DNA from: Typha latifolia
Taxonomy: Eukaryota > Streptophyta > Magnoliopsida > Poales > Typhaceae
Direction of reading: 5' to 3'
Assembly: GCA_019914945.1 (NCBI GenBank)
Contig: CM034103.1
Location: 1,488,001 to 1,552,000, forward strand
DNA: 64,000 nt
Of this stretch, positions 48,887-61,300 are shown one piece after another. The number at the start of each line of letters is the position of its first letter. Within the stretch, counting starts at the first letter, position 1. The position numbers and the translations under genes were made by a program. The notes below the pieces were generated by a model. That model made no database searches and was not told the DNA's origin. It saw only the letters and a program-made list of their open reading frames with translations.

Positions 48887-51800
48887 ATGAACGAGAAGGA
48901 GGCGGCGGCGGCGAGCGGTGGCGAGGCATCGGGATCCGGTACTCTGCCGTCGCCTTACCGGCCTCCAGACGATGCGGCGGTGGGTGATCTGGTTTCCTCC
49001 CTGAACCGGCGGAGGCTATACCGGGAGGTGACCCTGGCCCTCCGGTCCGGCCTCCGCGATGCCAACGCTGACTTCTCCTTTCTCCGCACCCGCGGGCTCC
49101 GGAACCTCCTCAAGTTCCTCCGATCTATCGCCGGATCCGACGAGTCCATCCGCCTTTTCCGCCACTCCCAGACCATCCCCGAACTCCAAGGTCTCTTATT
49201 TCTTTCCCCTTCTCGTCGATCGCCATCTAGGATTAGAGGATCTTGATTTCTTTCTCTCTTGATGGAAGCAAGCAATTTGGTATCATAATCTAGGTGTAAC
49301 TTGCGATTTTTTTAGAAGGTTTAAGAGGATTGGTGCCTAGTTTGTGATGAGAATACCTGAAGTTAGGAGGTTGTGATGTGAAATTTGCAAAGCTAGGTGG
49401 TAAGTAGGCCAGGCCTTTGATAAACATTGCAAGATTGGTTCAAAATAAGTGGTCAAGATAGGGAAAGCTAAAACTGAACGTTTAAAATTTGTTGTTGAAT
49501 TCATTATCAACAAAAAATTTGGTTGAAAGGGAATAAAACGAGCTTCATAATTTGGCTACAAAGCTGTAATCTAAATTTTAAGGTATAATTGTTATGTTTG
49601 GAATTGTCCATGATTCCAGAAGGAATATATTAATTTGTGGTTATTCCTTATAGTGTTAATTCTGCCATGCTATAACAAAATATATTAAGGAAGCACCAAT
49701 GAAGAGGATTAATTACATAGTTTAATTATGAATACCTCGTTGACATTGTTGCCATAGGCTTTATTGAACGTGCACTTTAAAATTATATTCTTCACAATAC
49801 TCAAGTTTATTTTAGCTCTTCAGCACTTCTTTCTAAAAGCGATGAATACTAAAGAACACATTTGCCAAAAGCAGTCAAGATGGTATAACCATGACTAAGA
49901 CTGTCATCAATGCCTCTGATACCTTAGTCAAGATGGCATAACCATGTTTAGAATAGGTCATGGATACCTTGGCAGTTCGGTACCATCATAATGCATGATG
50001 GCTAGTTATCTAACTGAAGGGCCTTTCATTTGTATTAAAGGGCTTGATAAGAGAGAGGTAGTGGAGAGTGATTGCAGACTTGCGATAAATGATAAAAGAG
50101 CTATAAGTTCTTACATAATGTGATGTTTACAAGCAATTGTAACATTCTAGCTGTTGACATGCCCAACATAGGTGAGCAAAGTTGTTCTCCAATGATATCT
50201 CTAGGGGCCTTATAGTAGTGCAGAGTTTACTGACGATAACTTTACTATGTCATTAACTACAATCTTGGCAAAGATCAAGTTAAACCAGTGACATATTCCA
50301 AAGATGTGAGGGATCCTACTAGTCTCTTCTTGCTTGTCCAGAGAGATACAAACAAAGTAATAGATAACTAAGACTGTTGCACTGCAGTGCAGCTCTTCTG
50401 TTTCTGGCCAATGCATTTTTGTGGGTTGAAAAGATTCATTAACCTTTGTCATATTTAACATCCAACTGAACCACTGACCTTAAAGGTCCAAATTAAATTA
50501 TGTAGCTTAGATTCTGTCTTTCATGAATTTCTTTGGCAAACTTTCAGTTAAACATGTAAAGTTTCATCATTAATGTAGTAGAATAGTATAAGATGTAGGT
50601 GGAAATTGAGTTTTTTATGCTTCTTATAATCCACACTTGCCTAGCAACTTGTTTTCACTGAAAAGTGAAAAATTACTATAGATACTTGAGAATTGGGATA
50701 TCCAACCTCCTAGTCAATATTAAAAGTTTAAAACCTCCAAGGATATAATTTCTTAAATCCTAATATGACATTGTTTTTCATCTGAATTCAACATATTTGA
50801 GAGAAGTGCTCATACTAACAAGCTTATGTTCTGTAACAGTGATTCCTGTTCTATTTCAGAATACTTTGCGTCAACCCAAGAACAACCCCGTTGTGACTTT
50901 GGATCATATATTCGGAGTGGAGCCGATGAAGATTACTAGTCCTGCCACAGATTCTGAAGTTGCTCTTGCTCTTAGAGTTTTGGAAGGTTGTTGTCTTTTA
51001 TATAGTCGAAGTGCAGCTTTGGCATACAAATTTAAGGCCATTAAGGTACACATTGTGTTAGATGTTACACACACTTTTGGAGCGTGTCATGTACTATCTT
51101 TTTATCATCTAGAAGCATTACTTAAGATATGTGTTTTTACTTTTGTTGATCTTTTATATGGCATAATATATTGTAGGTTTCTTGATCAAACTGTTGGAGC
51201 TCATTAGCAATTAGCAGTTTAACTTGTCAAAAATGAATTTTTCTGGCTATGCACTGAGTAGCACACTATTTTAACTGTTCCACTTCCTTTATATAATAAA
51301 TATTGCAATATGTTGATGAAGATGGATCAAACTATTAAGCAATTGTGTCAAGTGCATGTACACATCTGTCTTTTAAGTATACAGCTTAAGAAATATGCTG
51401 GCTTGGATAAAGTTAGGAGTTAGTGCAATCATGAAGATTGTAGGAGATTGAGAATGTTTAATTGGTGCAGGTACTTGTAGATATATTGTCGAGTCGAGGT
51501 ATACTTGAGCAGGGAGCATGCTTGGATGCTCTAATACCATTAATGCTGGAGTCCCCCTTAAACCAAATGGTATGGTACATTCAATATCATCTACAAATTT
51601 AATATTTGCCTTTGCCTTTGTTTATTTCGACCTCTCATCGTTTTGGTTCATCTATTTCTTTTTCTTAGGAATTCGAGGAATGCCATGGAATTGAGAAAAT
51701 TGCGGAGCTTATAAAGGATGAGCAAGGAGATGAAAATATAAGGTCAGTTTTCTAAAGATAACATGATTCTATTTTTTCTTTTTTCTCAAGTAACATAACG

Positions 51801-52659
51801 ACACCTTTAAGTTAAAGAAGCAACATAAGTTTGGGATTTGCCAAGCAAAAATTATAATCTGGGGCCATTCCAAATGCATACATTCAGAGCCAATTGGTGA
51901 ATGTAATTTGTCCTATTGGTTAATACTACTAAGTTACACATATTGACAACACATGATATATAAGAAAATTCAGAGAATTAACTTTTATACTCCGACACTT
52001 AACATAGTATCAGTATTTAATTTCATTTTACTTTTGGAAAGTGAACATTAAATTCCTTACAGGAGATACTGTGATGTATAAATTACAGGGTTTTTTTATA
52101 TGCATTGCTAGATTCTGAAAAAAAAAACTAACTCTATTAGCTTGACTTTTTAACCTTCATTCTCTTACAAAATATAATTTCTTTTGTCACGTTGTTGAAC
52201 CTCATTGTTGTAGCGACCCAACTAATAGAATGGCATGAAAACTTCAGAAAGGTCAGTTTTCACTTCTTAAGGAAAAAGAATGAAGAATTTCGTGCTCCTG
52301 ATTGCATTGGCTAAATATTCTTTTTCTCCAATTTTTAGTGGGATTCATCAAACAACTGCAAAGCCCTGATATTTTCTATATGAAACCTTTAGTACATCAT
52401 GTTTGCTTGAACTTTCATTTTCTTATGCAGATTAAAATGTGGGGAGTTCCTTTTGTTACTCATTGGACATGTAAATGGGAGGGAAAACTCTCCTTTGGCA
52501 AACATACATGAAGATATACGCCAACTTTTAGGCGAGAAGTGTGCATCTCTTATATGGGCAGCAAGCCAGTTCGGTTCAACCCTAGACACAGAGCAAAGAA
52601 TGACCGCATTGCACATCCAAGCACGGAGGGTTGTTGAATCAATGGAGCTCTCTAATTGA
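48887..52659 (+). CDS. ARM-like protein related to the Cdc14/SIN-component family
   Basis: Five exons, 48887-49190, 50840-51045, 51471-51569, 51669-51742 and 52431-52659, all GT-AG and in frame, encode 303 residues. The N-terminus is Ala/Gly/Glu-rich low complexity. Helical repeats follow: NLLKFLRSIAGSDESIRLF, ALALRVLEGCCLLYSRS, VLVDILSSRGILEQGACLDAL and LKCGEFLLLLIGHVNG. The block running from the third helix pair to LKCGEFLLLLI resembles the Pfam family of fission-yeast Cdc14, a septation-initiation (SIN) protein that binds the kinase Sid1; this is not the Cdc14 phosphatase. A function in plants is not established. The family assignment is from memory of the pattern, while the gene model is supported by five consistent junctions. 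The first exon is markedly GC-rich. Confidence 0.85.
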
Positions 52660-53428
52660 GAGTGTAAATGAGAGTGTTAGCCTGATTGTTGAAATATACA
52701 TTGGTTATTGATTTGCATTCTAGAGGTTAAAAGAACATTCTCCAATAGATTCTCATCTAGTATCAGTGCCACAAGGCTTCACTCAGAACAACCATATACA
52801 AGTTTTATCTGTCGATCTCTGTTTGCATCAAGAATGGAATGGAATTAGAGTTACGAATCGCCTAGGTTGTACTCCTGGGGAAACATTGCTTCCCCTTATG
52901 CTACAATTATCCATTATTCAGCCCATATGGATTTGGTAGCTCCCTAGAATTTATTGATGAATTGCAGGTAGGTGTTCACATTTATTTCTGATTTGTTTCT
53001 GTTGATAGTGTAACGACGTTGATTTTATTTTATAGTATATACATCATTCACTATTCTCATCCGGAGCATTTTGACTACTGGATGTATTCATAGGTGCTTT
53101 GATCCATTCTTTTGCTGTTTATAAATTTCTTATTTATCATTTTTTTTTGAAGTAACTCTTATTTCTCATTTCATTGTCAGTATTTATCTCTTCTACTGAA
53201 CTGAGCAGCAGATCGTTTGCACCTCACCTGCAATTGCTAATATTACGAGCACGTTTTGGCTACTAAACCAGTTCATTGTTTTGAACCTTTTTTTTTTTCT
53301 TTTAAAACTTAACTGGTGGATTGTTTGGAGCCAATCAAGAACTATATACACGGTGCAGGAAATTTCTGCAGACGGGGCTTCAGACGATCTGTTACCTTCT
53401 AATGGTCCAATTTGCAGACATATGTTTC
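52660..53428. other. Spacer between the Cdc14/SIN-like gene and the LINE
   Basis: It holds the 3' untranslated region of the upstream gene. I see nothing else that can be supported. Confidence 0.55.
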
Positions 53429-54021
53429 AATAAAATTTGTTAGGCCCGTTGGAAGATCAAGATGGCAAGGCCAAGAAAGGAATGTAGATGGTTAGCCTTG
53501 TCCCCGGGTTGGGTCAAGGTGAACGTGGACGGTGCCTTCTCGTTAGGTGACTACCAAGCGGGAGCTCGAGCCATGCTTAGATCAGCTGAAGACGCTCTCC
53601 TAAAAGCGGCCTGGGAGTCTACAATGGGGCGCTTGATGTTGCTGGTCGAAAGCTGGGCCCTACGGCTCGGGCTGGTATTGGCAAGGGGGCAAAGCTCAAT
53701 GGAGGTTGAGACGGACTCACTTGAGCTTGTGCAGATCATGAAGGCGGAGCTCGACTGTCGTGGAAACTCCAAAGTCTAGTTGCTGAGTGCAAATCGTTAC
53801 TCAGCTCATTTTCAAATTATCGTCTTATGCATGTATTTAGAGAGGGCAAACGTCCGGCCAAACGGGGTAAGACTGCGTCGCAAGCTGTTTTGTTGGGTCC
53901 AGACGAACCCATTCCCCCTGATCTTTGTAATTGCCTAACCTTTGATGCTTTGACCAAGCCAGCTGAATCTAGCTCATATTTCAAAAAATAAAATACAATA
54001 AAATAAATAAAATTTGTTAGG
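53429..54021 (+). mobile_element. 5'-truncated LINE with RNase H segment, 16-bp target duplication
   Basis: The insert 53445-54005 is flanked by an identical 16-bp sequence, AATAAAATTTGTTAGG, at 53429-53444 and 54006-54021. It ends in an A-rich tail (CAAAAAATAAAATACAATAAAAT type) just before the right copy. It carries only the last part of a LINE reading frame, the RNase H domain. 5' truncation, an A-rich tail and a long target duplication are the hallmarks of target-primed reverse transcription. The exact flanking copies suggest a fairly young insertion. Confidence 0.88.
53462..53938 (+). pseudogene. RNase H domain of a plant LINE, frameshifted
   Basis: The frame from 53462 to 53779 reads WVKVNVDGAF (first catalytic Asp), then ESWALRLGL (Glu) and VETDSLELV (Asp), as in RVT_3-type RNase H domains of plant LINEs. 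At the stop (53777-53779) the homology continues in another frame with LVAECKSLLSSFSNYRLMHVFREG, up to a TAA at about 53936-53938. The usual NxxADxLA ending after REG is replaced by KRPAKRGKTAS. The truncation, the frameshift and the lost last catalytic motif make it non-functional. Confidence 0.8.
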
Positions 54022-57000
54022 TTATCAGCTAACTCTAGTAGAGTTAATATGTATCTTCTCTATGATCAATGCTTTAACCAAACAATATTATGGAGGAATT
54101 GTTTAGTTGTTTGGTAGCTTGACTCGATTCGGTTGATAGCTTGGTAGTGCGGTTAGCTTAGAGGAACAACTCGGCAGCGCAATGATTTCGAGCAGGTTTT
54201 GACGACGTTTGGTTTAGAGCAATTATTCGACGACATATATAGCTTGAAGCTTAGACTAGGCAGCTAAAAACTCGGTGGGCCTAAATACATTTATATCTAA
54301 GGAGGGTTGGCTCTTTGTCCAGCCTATATCTAGCCTTCGTGAATAATGAAAAAAAAAATACTCGTTAGGTTTTGCATCCCTAAAAAGACTTAAAGCTGTT
54401 AATAATATAGTAAACCACTTGGCTTATTGCAATAAAATTAGTGCTACTAAGTGATGATTTCCACCGACATGGGCATATATAATTACCACTTGAAGAACAA
54501 GTTGTAACCCAACTTAATCTCACTTTAGTTACTAATCTAACATCCTTAATCAACAAGCTAGCTCGCTCAAAATCTTTGGTGCCCAAATGAAAAATGAAAG
54601 GTAGAAATATTGATATTTTAGCCATTTTATTTTAACTATGAAAAGTCACGAGAGTAGGAAGATTTAATTTATATTTATTTCATCCAGATTTGAATCTAAT
54701 ATTATTTTCCTCTAATTTTCCTAAATATGAAAACTCTCTAAATCCATTTAATAAATCGTTTTGCTCTTTATACTTATCTTTAATAGGAATAATGCGCCGA
54801 TGAGATTATTATTTTATATTTAAAATAAAGTGAGTATTTTATTAAAAAAAAAACGCTGATAAGTTGGAAGTATTTGTTTGTAACTCTGTATCCATGGGGC
54901 GGAGCACTTTAAGGTAAAGTTGAATTCGAGGGAATAGTTGAAGCCTTTGGTTCCACCAATCATTCGTCCTCTCTCTCCACCGCACAACAACGTGTCCGGG
55001 ACGGTCCGATCTCCCACGTCTTAATTTGCCTTTGGTTTCTCTATCAGTTCCCTTCCCCTAGTGATAGAGTGGAAGCGAAGGTGGATGTGGGGAAGAGGAG
55101 AGAGCTGGCTCTTTTAATCTCTAATCTCACTTGGGTATGATTTATTTGTCCTCTTTTGCGTTTCCGCAATCTAAAAATCACTTCTTTGGTAGCTGGGCTT
55201 GTTTTCTTCTTGATTTCGTTCCTTTTCTTTTTGGTTTTTGGGGGCTTTTGGAGGAGTGCAGGACTAAGATGAGTGTTATTCTGGCCGGTTTAGAGCTACT
55301 TCTTTCAGGAGGAAGAGGGTTTTGTGATGTAAACTTATGGGCTTCTGAAAAGTTGGGATTTTGCTCAGTTGGGTTGGGTGGGTGATTTGTTGAATAGCTT
55401 TTGACCAGAAGTATTTTTTTTTTATGATGAGGATGCATTGAAATTTGAGTAACTGTTGTTTAATTTTTGAGTAAATTTCTTAAAAGAAATTTGGCATCAC
55501 TGCAAACCAAGATTGGAAAATCGGTTAGTATTGTACTAATGTAATTTGGTCTGACAGTGCATCGGCTGTTAAAATGGCAAGAGTGTTAAGAATTAATGAG
55601 GAGCTTTTTTCTTTCTTTCTACTTTTCTTTTTCCTGAATATGGAATTAGAGCGAAGACGTCAACATAATATAGAATAAGAGAGCTTGTTTATGATAGTAG
55701 AGCTGGATACTGCAACAGTAGAATTAATTTTGCAGACTGTCTATATGAAAACTTAAGATATCTAGTAAATGGCTCGGTTATATCCATTTGTCTTCAGATT
55801 AATGGTTCCATTGGCAGAGAAAACATTTTATACTACTGTTTTCTTTATTTCTGGACCATTATTGTTGCTGGTTATGCCAAATGGCCCAAAACTTTATCTA
55901 TACATGCCCAGCATTTCAGTATATTTGTTCAATGTATTCTACTTGATTCTTGTGCATCTATATGTGAATAACTTTGGTAATAATTTACTGCTTGATGGCT
56001 TCAGCTTTTAGCTAAGAGTAGCATCCAAACATTTGGATGATTGTTCTGTACTATAATAGATTGGACACATTCTTAGGAATAAACGGAGTGCATGTATTGT
56101 CACATGTCAACTTGCATGAAATTGTCGTATGTGCTGGATATCGAGAAAGGTTGGAATCTTCTAACTGAAAATCATCGGACTACTTTCAAAGGTATCATCT
56201 GAAATTGGTATTTGACCATAAGTTGTTATTTTATTTTGTCGTCTTCAAGGACATGGTTATCTACTTATCTCCATCTAAATTCTGAGCTTGATTATTGCTC
56301 GTCATTTCTTCCTCTTTAACTATATCTGGAAATAGTCATTTAATGTCTTTGGGTCATAAACAGCTTTATCAAGTATAATTTAGGTCTCTACATGTCTGTC
56401 GCTGAATGGTCAATTCTAATGTGAGTACTGTCAGATGATACCAATAAGGCATGTACCATCTAAGATACAGTGTTTATGATAGAATGTCAGCTAAAGTCTA
56501 GATTAGCTAGTATAACATCTCTCTCTATTGACCGTTACAATTTTTAGCAAACATGATGCATTGAGCTTTATTATAGACTCAGATTTGGATGTGGCATAAC
56601 TTGTTATCTTTCTTGGACATTTTAGGAATTAACAGCTTGTTATGCTCCTCTCTATGCAGTTTCCTGAACTATGAAAGAGACCCAAGACAAACGTATTTTA
56701 TTTTCTACATACTTGGTCGCATAAATGTAAGCTAACTGAGAAATCCTAGATCAACACCTTGGGGTGGATAACTGGATATATATATATATATATAATTAAA
56801 TCTAAATACCCAAAACTGTAATATGTCTGTCTTAGAAGTTGACCAATAAAATATGGAATCTCTAGCAAGTTTAAGTCGTAAGTTGATGTACACTATATTT
56901 TAGCCATAGCCCTTAGTATCTATATATACAGTACTCTCAGAGAAGAGATAATAATTTTCCAGCAGATCTCTTGTAGTCTATTAATGTACTTGGAAGTTGG

Positions 57001-57129
57001 AAGATATTTTTGAGCCTAAAGCAAGTAGTTAGCATACATAATGGAGAGTTATACTCTACCAAAACCATAGTTAAGCTCTCCCTAAAAGTTTAAAACTGAA
57101 CTTGAGATAAATTTCTTTTCCTTGCAGCG
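54022..57129. other. Spacer with probable 5' leader exon of the BTB gene
   Basis: About 54950-55135 is GC-richer, has CT runs, and ends in TTGGGTATGA, a possible donor site. The next strong acceptor is TTTCCTTGCAG at 57127. A leader exon with an intron of roughly 2 kb is therefore plausible but not proven. An (AT) run lies at about 56778-56793. No other gene is recognised. Confidence 0.45.
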
Positions 57130-57185
57130 ATGTAGCTTCTATGGAGTCTCTGATTGCCTTTGTTAAGAATGATTTTGGTAGATAA
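57130..57185 (+). promoter_or_regulatory. Two short upstream reading frames before the BTB start
   Basis: After the probable splice acceptor at 57127 come an ATG directly followed by TAG (57130-57135) and a second ATG at 57141. The second opens a 14-codon frame (MESLIAFVKNDFGR) that stops at 57183-57185, 11 bases before the main ATG at 57197. If the leader is as inferred, ribosomes must bypass or reinitiate after both, which would lower translation. Confidence 0.4.
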
Positions 57186-57196
57186 TCTGTGAATTT

Positions 57197-58516
57197 ATGG
57201 ATCAAACCAGGGTGGCTGAGCAATACAAGTTCAATGATCAAACTACAAGTGATGTTATTGTTCACTTAAGAAACTCTGATGAGAGGGTAGAATTGTTCCA
57301 CTGCCACTCTTTTATTCTGATGAAAAATAGCAAGTTTTTCACAAATCAGCTTTCTAGCAACAACCAAACTAGCTGTGATCTTGAACCTTGTCTCTGCATT
57401 GAAGTCCAGTGCCCAAGATCCCAGTATGACCATTATGTTAAGCTTTTGAAGCTACTGTATCTCTCAGAAGAGTCAATTGCAAATTCGTTGGATTCTGTTA
57501 AATCTACTATTGGTATTTTTCGCGCTTCAATTTCTCTGCAATGTGAATCGATCACGCAGATCTGCATCCAGTACTTAGAAGCTGTGCCTTGGGACGAAAA
57601 AGAGGAGGAAGAGATTCTAAAGTTAGTTCCATCCCTAGGCCCGGAAGCCATGCCTATTTTATCCCGTATCCAACCTGCCAATGCAAATGCAACAAAGAAT
57701 GTCTTTCTCTCTGCAATCCACTTTGCTATGAGTATGGAGAGTCCATTTCCTCCATTCTTGGATGAGCTGAAAACTTCTGCTCAGGAACAAGTCGAGTACA
57801 TGCTTCTAGCGGATGAGCACACTCCTTTGGTTGTGATGGATGAAGATGTGAAGTCAGAAGTGCGGATGGGCCTTGATGCGATGTTTACTTCATTCAAGGC
57901 TGGACTAGATTTACTGCCTTTGGAGTTTGATCGATCACCTGAGCAAGCTGAACAGAGAGTCTTGCACAGTCTAGTTGACCTCGAGTGGATCTGCACTGTA
58001 CTTCCTAGGATTGAAATGATGAAGGATTTTGTCTCAAGGTGGACTCAGATATCTGATTATGTGCTTGCAGTGGTGCTAGATGAGAAATATAATTCCAGAT
58101 TGTGGGCTGTGAAAGCAAAGCTGATAGAAATTACTGGAAAGGCTTTGGACGCTGTTGGTTACGGCAGTGTGGTTCTTCCACCCTCATCAAGGGTTCAGAT
58201 CCTAAAGACGTGGCTTCCATACGTAAGGAAGATGAAACCTTTGCTAGATCTGAAGAGTGAGGAGGATGAGACATTTTCTTACAAGATCGATGGTGACATT
58301 TGCCAGAATATCGAGGGTGCAATAGTCTCTCTAGTGCTCGCATTGCCTTCAAGTGATCAAGCAGACATTCTGACAGACTGGATGAACAGGACTGAACAGT
58401 TGAATTATCCTGATCTCAGTGAGGCATTTGAGATCTGGTGTTACCGGTCCAAAACAGCAAAGAGGAGATTAGTGGTGGGTCTCAATGGAGTTGGGAATCA
58501 CACTGTCAGCTTCTGA
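57197..58516 (+). CDS. BTB/POZ domain protein (At3g05675-like)
   Basis: One uninterrupted coding exon gives 439 residues. The N-terminal BTB/POZ fold (about 16-130) shows TTSDVIVHLRNSDERVELFHCHSFILMKNSKFF, the strand-helix start of the domain. It is followed by the hydrophobic LLKLLYLSEES segment and a BACK-like helical region. The long C-terminal half is alpha-helical, with blocks VDLEWICTVLPRIEMMKDFVSRW and SRVQILKTWLPYVRKMKPLLD that I associate with a plant-specific BTB subgroup. There is no NPH3, MATH or ankyrin part. BTB proteins of this type are thought to act as adaptors of CUL3 ubiquitin ligases; the substrate is unknown. ATG 57197 is the first ATG of the frame and follows an upstream short frame. 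Confidence 0.9.
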   Translation: MDQTRVAEQYKFNDQTTSDVIVHLRNSDERVELFHCHSFILMKNSKFFTNQLSSNNQTSCDLEPCLCIEVQCPRSQYDHYVKLLKLLYLSEESIANSLDSVKSTIGIFRASISLQCESITQICIQYLEAVPWDEKEEEEILKLVPSLGPEAMPILSRIQPANANATKNVFLSAIHFAMSMESPFPPFLDELKTSAQEQVEYMLLADEHTPLVVMDEDVKSEVRMGLDAMFTSFKAGLDLLPLEFDRSPEQAEQRVLHSLVDLEWICTVLPRIEMMKDFVSRWTQISDYVLAVVLDEKYNSRLWAVKAKLIEITGKALDAVGYGSVVLPPSSRVQILKTWLPYVRKMKPLLDLKSEEDETFSYKIDGDICQNIEGAIVSLVLALPSSDQADILTDWMNRTEQLNYPDLSEAFEIWCYRSKTAKRRLVVGLNGVGNHTVSF

Positions 58517-59125
58517 TCTGCGCAATGTTTAAGATGGATTAAGCTGGTGTTTGGACTTAACTTCTCTTTACTGTATAAGCTTTAACACCCTTTTCTGTCC
58601 AAGGAATTATGTTCTAATCCAGACTTTTAACAAGCTAATCAATTTCAAAGATTATTCAAGGGATTTAGATTGAACTTAGCTCTTAGAAAAATTTGATTGG
58701 ATGCTTCTCATTCATTCGAACTAAGTGCTTCAATATGGCAAAGTTGGTTTTCTTACTAAGATGGTCTCTGAAGATCTGAGTTCCTTGATGATTCAATCTG
58801 TTTATATTTGTGGTCTCCTTATATGATGGAGATGCAGGAAGGACAGCATGTACTTTCTGCATCAGCGCATGATTTACTTATCAGATATTATCTAGTCCTT
58901 CATAAGACAACATGACTCGATTAACAGAATCCATCTTATCAGATACATTTCATGTCATATTTTAGTATATGTATATCCAAGGTTATTATCCATGCTCAAA
59001 TGTACATTACTAATGGTAAATTTGCATTAAAAAACATGGTACATTTGGTACTTCCTGTGAAAATTTTGGCATGTCGAGAGGGAGCAATTGCTTCTGTCCA
59101 CCAAACAGGCCAGCCTTCTCTGGTT
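58517..59125. other. Spacer between convergent BTB and WAT1 genes
   Basis: Contains the 3' ends of both transcripts. No additional gene is seen. Confidence 0.6.
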
Positions 59126-61205
59126 TTATACATTTTGTAATTGCACTTGAGGCTCAATATTTTCTTCTGTGGCTTTAACTGCACAGGTTCTTACCTCCTT
59201 GCTCTTACCCCATAGTAGGAAATAGAGTCCTACAATCACAAGAACAGAACCCAAAACACTGCAAAGATTGCAAACAAATTACTGGTATCAGATCAAAGAT
59301 ACTTAATAATTAGAAAAGGAAAAGAGAGAGAAAAAAAAGAAATTGATATCTAGATATGACAATACCTTCCAAGGTAGAGTCGTTCATGGAGGATGGTGAC
59401 ATCAATGCCAGCCACAATGATCTGCACCAGAGGAGTGAATGCAGCAGTGAAGAGTGGGCCTCTCTTCTCCACACACCACGACATTCCTAGAAATCCTAAT
59501 CCTGATCCCATTACTCCCTGCACAACCATTTCATCTCATGAAAACTATATAACAATCCATACATTCTTAATGTAATTCAAATTTTTGTGAATTTGTGATT
59601 ACAACCTTCAACAATCTATGTGCTCTCCAAGTTTTGAGTACTCAACGAGTTTGACTGATGTTTCCATTGAGTCAATTTGACTGAGTTTTCACTTGGACTC
59701 AGGCAAAATTTTTTTTTAATTTGAACATAAGTTGTGAAATGAAATTTAAAAAATCAAGTTTACAGGTTTAACTTTACTTACTGCAAATAGAACAGTAACA
59801 ATCTCCACCTTGCTCCTCAATACCCATGATGAGATGCCCTGCTCTGTGGCCAAGCTCATAGTTCCTGCCTGGAGGAAACTAAAGAAGAAGATGAGGGCAG
59901 TGCTGGAATACAAAGCTGGGTATTTCTTGCCAATTATGGATTGGATAAGGAACCACAAGGACCAACAAAAGCACGCAGCAAGCAAAGCAATTGATCCAAA
60001 TATCCATTTCTTTGTGCTTGGATCTGCAGGAGGAGTTGATGTGGCTTGATGCTGTGCTTGCAGTTCATGGGTGGATGTGTTGGTCAACGCCACACCTTGG
60101 TATAGTGTTAGTAACATTGCACCAAATAGGCATACGAGTGTTCCTATCACCTTGGCTATCCCAGCCTTGGCCTTCAAGTCTAATCTCTCCAATCTGCAAT
60201 AGGTTTTCAATTTGATGAGTTATAGATCGATAGAAAGAAATGAAGACATTAGCCACAAAAAGAGAGTGATTAATTTAATTTAGACAATTATTTGAGAAAT
60301 GCTTCGATACCTTAGCAAAAATTCAAGTGTGAAGTACTTAGATAATCGTTTGTTACAAGGCTATTACCTTCATCTCCCTCTACATTACAACCACCGGAAA
60401 GGAACCCATTAATTTCTACGTAGTGGCAACGAGTACTTCATCTAGCATCAATGACTTTCAAAGTACAAGAGCATTTTATTTACAGCTAGAAAGCATTAGC
60501 TTGAAAGCAAAGCCATCTTTTTGTTTAAAGGATAAGTGATTCCTCCAACGTAGCTAGTGCTGTGTTGCATGTGGAAAAGATAAAGCTACATATAACTAAT
60601 TACTACTAACTGCATTCCAGATCTGCTAAAGGATTTAAATTGCGGTAAAAGTTTGCGATCGCTACCGCAGCGGTAAGGCGATGAGGAAGGTGAAGACCGG
60701 AGTCATGTTCAGGAAGGCGCAGGCGAAGGTCGCCGACGTATATTGCAGCCCGAGGAAGAAGAGGTATTGTGTTAGGGCAGCACTGCAAGTCCATGCATCC
60801 ATACAAATCTATCAATTTATATAGCTAACAATATTGAAGTATTATTACTAGTTTAGTAGATATTCTTTCATTTGCTTACCCTAGCAATGCACTGAAGAAG
60901 ATATACACTAGGATCTCGGCAGTCAGCTTCGGTCTCGTCTTCCTGAATAATAATGTCAAAAGAAAAGTTATGTTACATTGTTTGGTCTGTTATCTAATCA
61001 GCTTTTAAATTTAAGTTTACGTACCTTTCTCGAAAGTAGGCAATAGGGGCCATGAAGAGCATCGCCACTAGTTGACGAAGCGTGATGAGGACGAGCCGGT
61101 TCATGCCGTCGTCGATCGCCTTTTTGCACAAGATGTTCATCACCGCGAACGTCACGTCCACCGCCACCATCGTGACCACCGGCCTCCACTCTCCCCAACA
61201 CCCCA

Positions 61206-61206
<1 letters not shown>
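59126..61206 (-). CDS. WAT1-related transporter (EamA / MtN21 nodulin family)
   Basis: Six exons on the minus strand, 61206-61025, 60942-60880, 60782-60666, 60193-59782, 59517-59366 and 59258-59126, all GT-AG and in frame, encode 352 residues. This is typical for the family. The protein is a ten-helix membrane transporter made of two EamA repeats. Helices are visible at VVTMVAVDVTFAVMNILCKKA, LVLITLRQLVAMLFMAPIAYF, TAEILVYIFFSALLG, TFACAFLNMTPVFTFLIALPL and KVIGTLVCLFGAMLLTLY in the first half. The second half includes SIALLAACFCWSLWFLIQ and GVMGSGLGFLGMSWCVEKRGPLF. WAT1 of Arabidopsis exports auxin from the vacuole; relatives move amino acids or other small solutes, so the substrate is open. 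A short tail after GLYFLLWGKSKE is normal. A TATA-like box lies about 90 bp upstream. Confidence 0.94.
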
Positions 61207-61236
<30 letters not shown>

Positions 61237-61292
61237 AAGACACACAACTTGGAGGAGATAGCTTTGTGAACTCCAACCATCACAGCCATCGC

Positions 61293-61300
61293 CTATTTAT
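61293..61300 (-). promoter_or_regulatory. TATA-like box of the WAT1 gene
   Basis: Read on the minus strand, ATAAATAG lies 87-94 bp before the start codon at 61206. This would give a leader of roughly 60 bases containing the GT/AG-rich run seen at 61210-61245. Confidence 0.5.

Noticed and set aside
50210..50461. 83-codon minus-strand frame in the first intron of the Cdc14/SIN-like gene
   Set aside because: No recognisable domain. Intron position and composition suggest chance.
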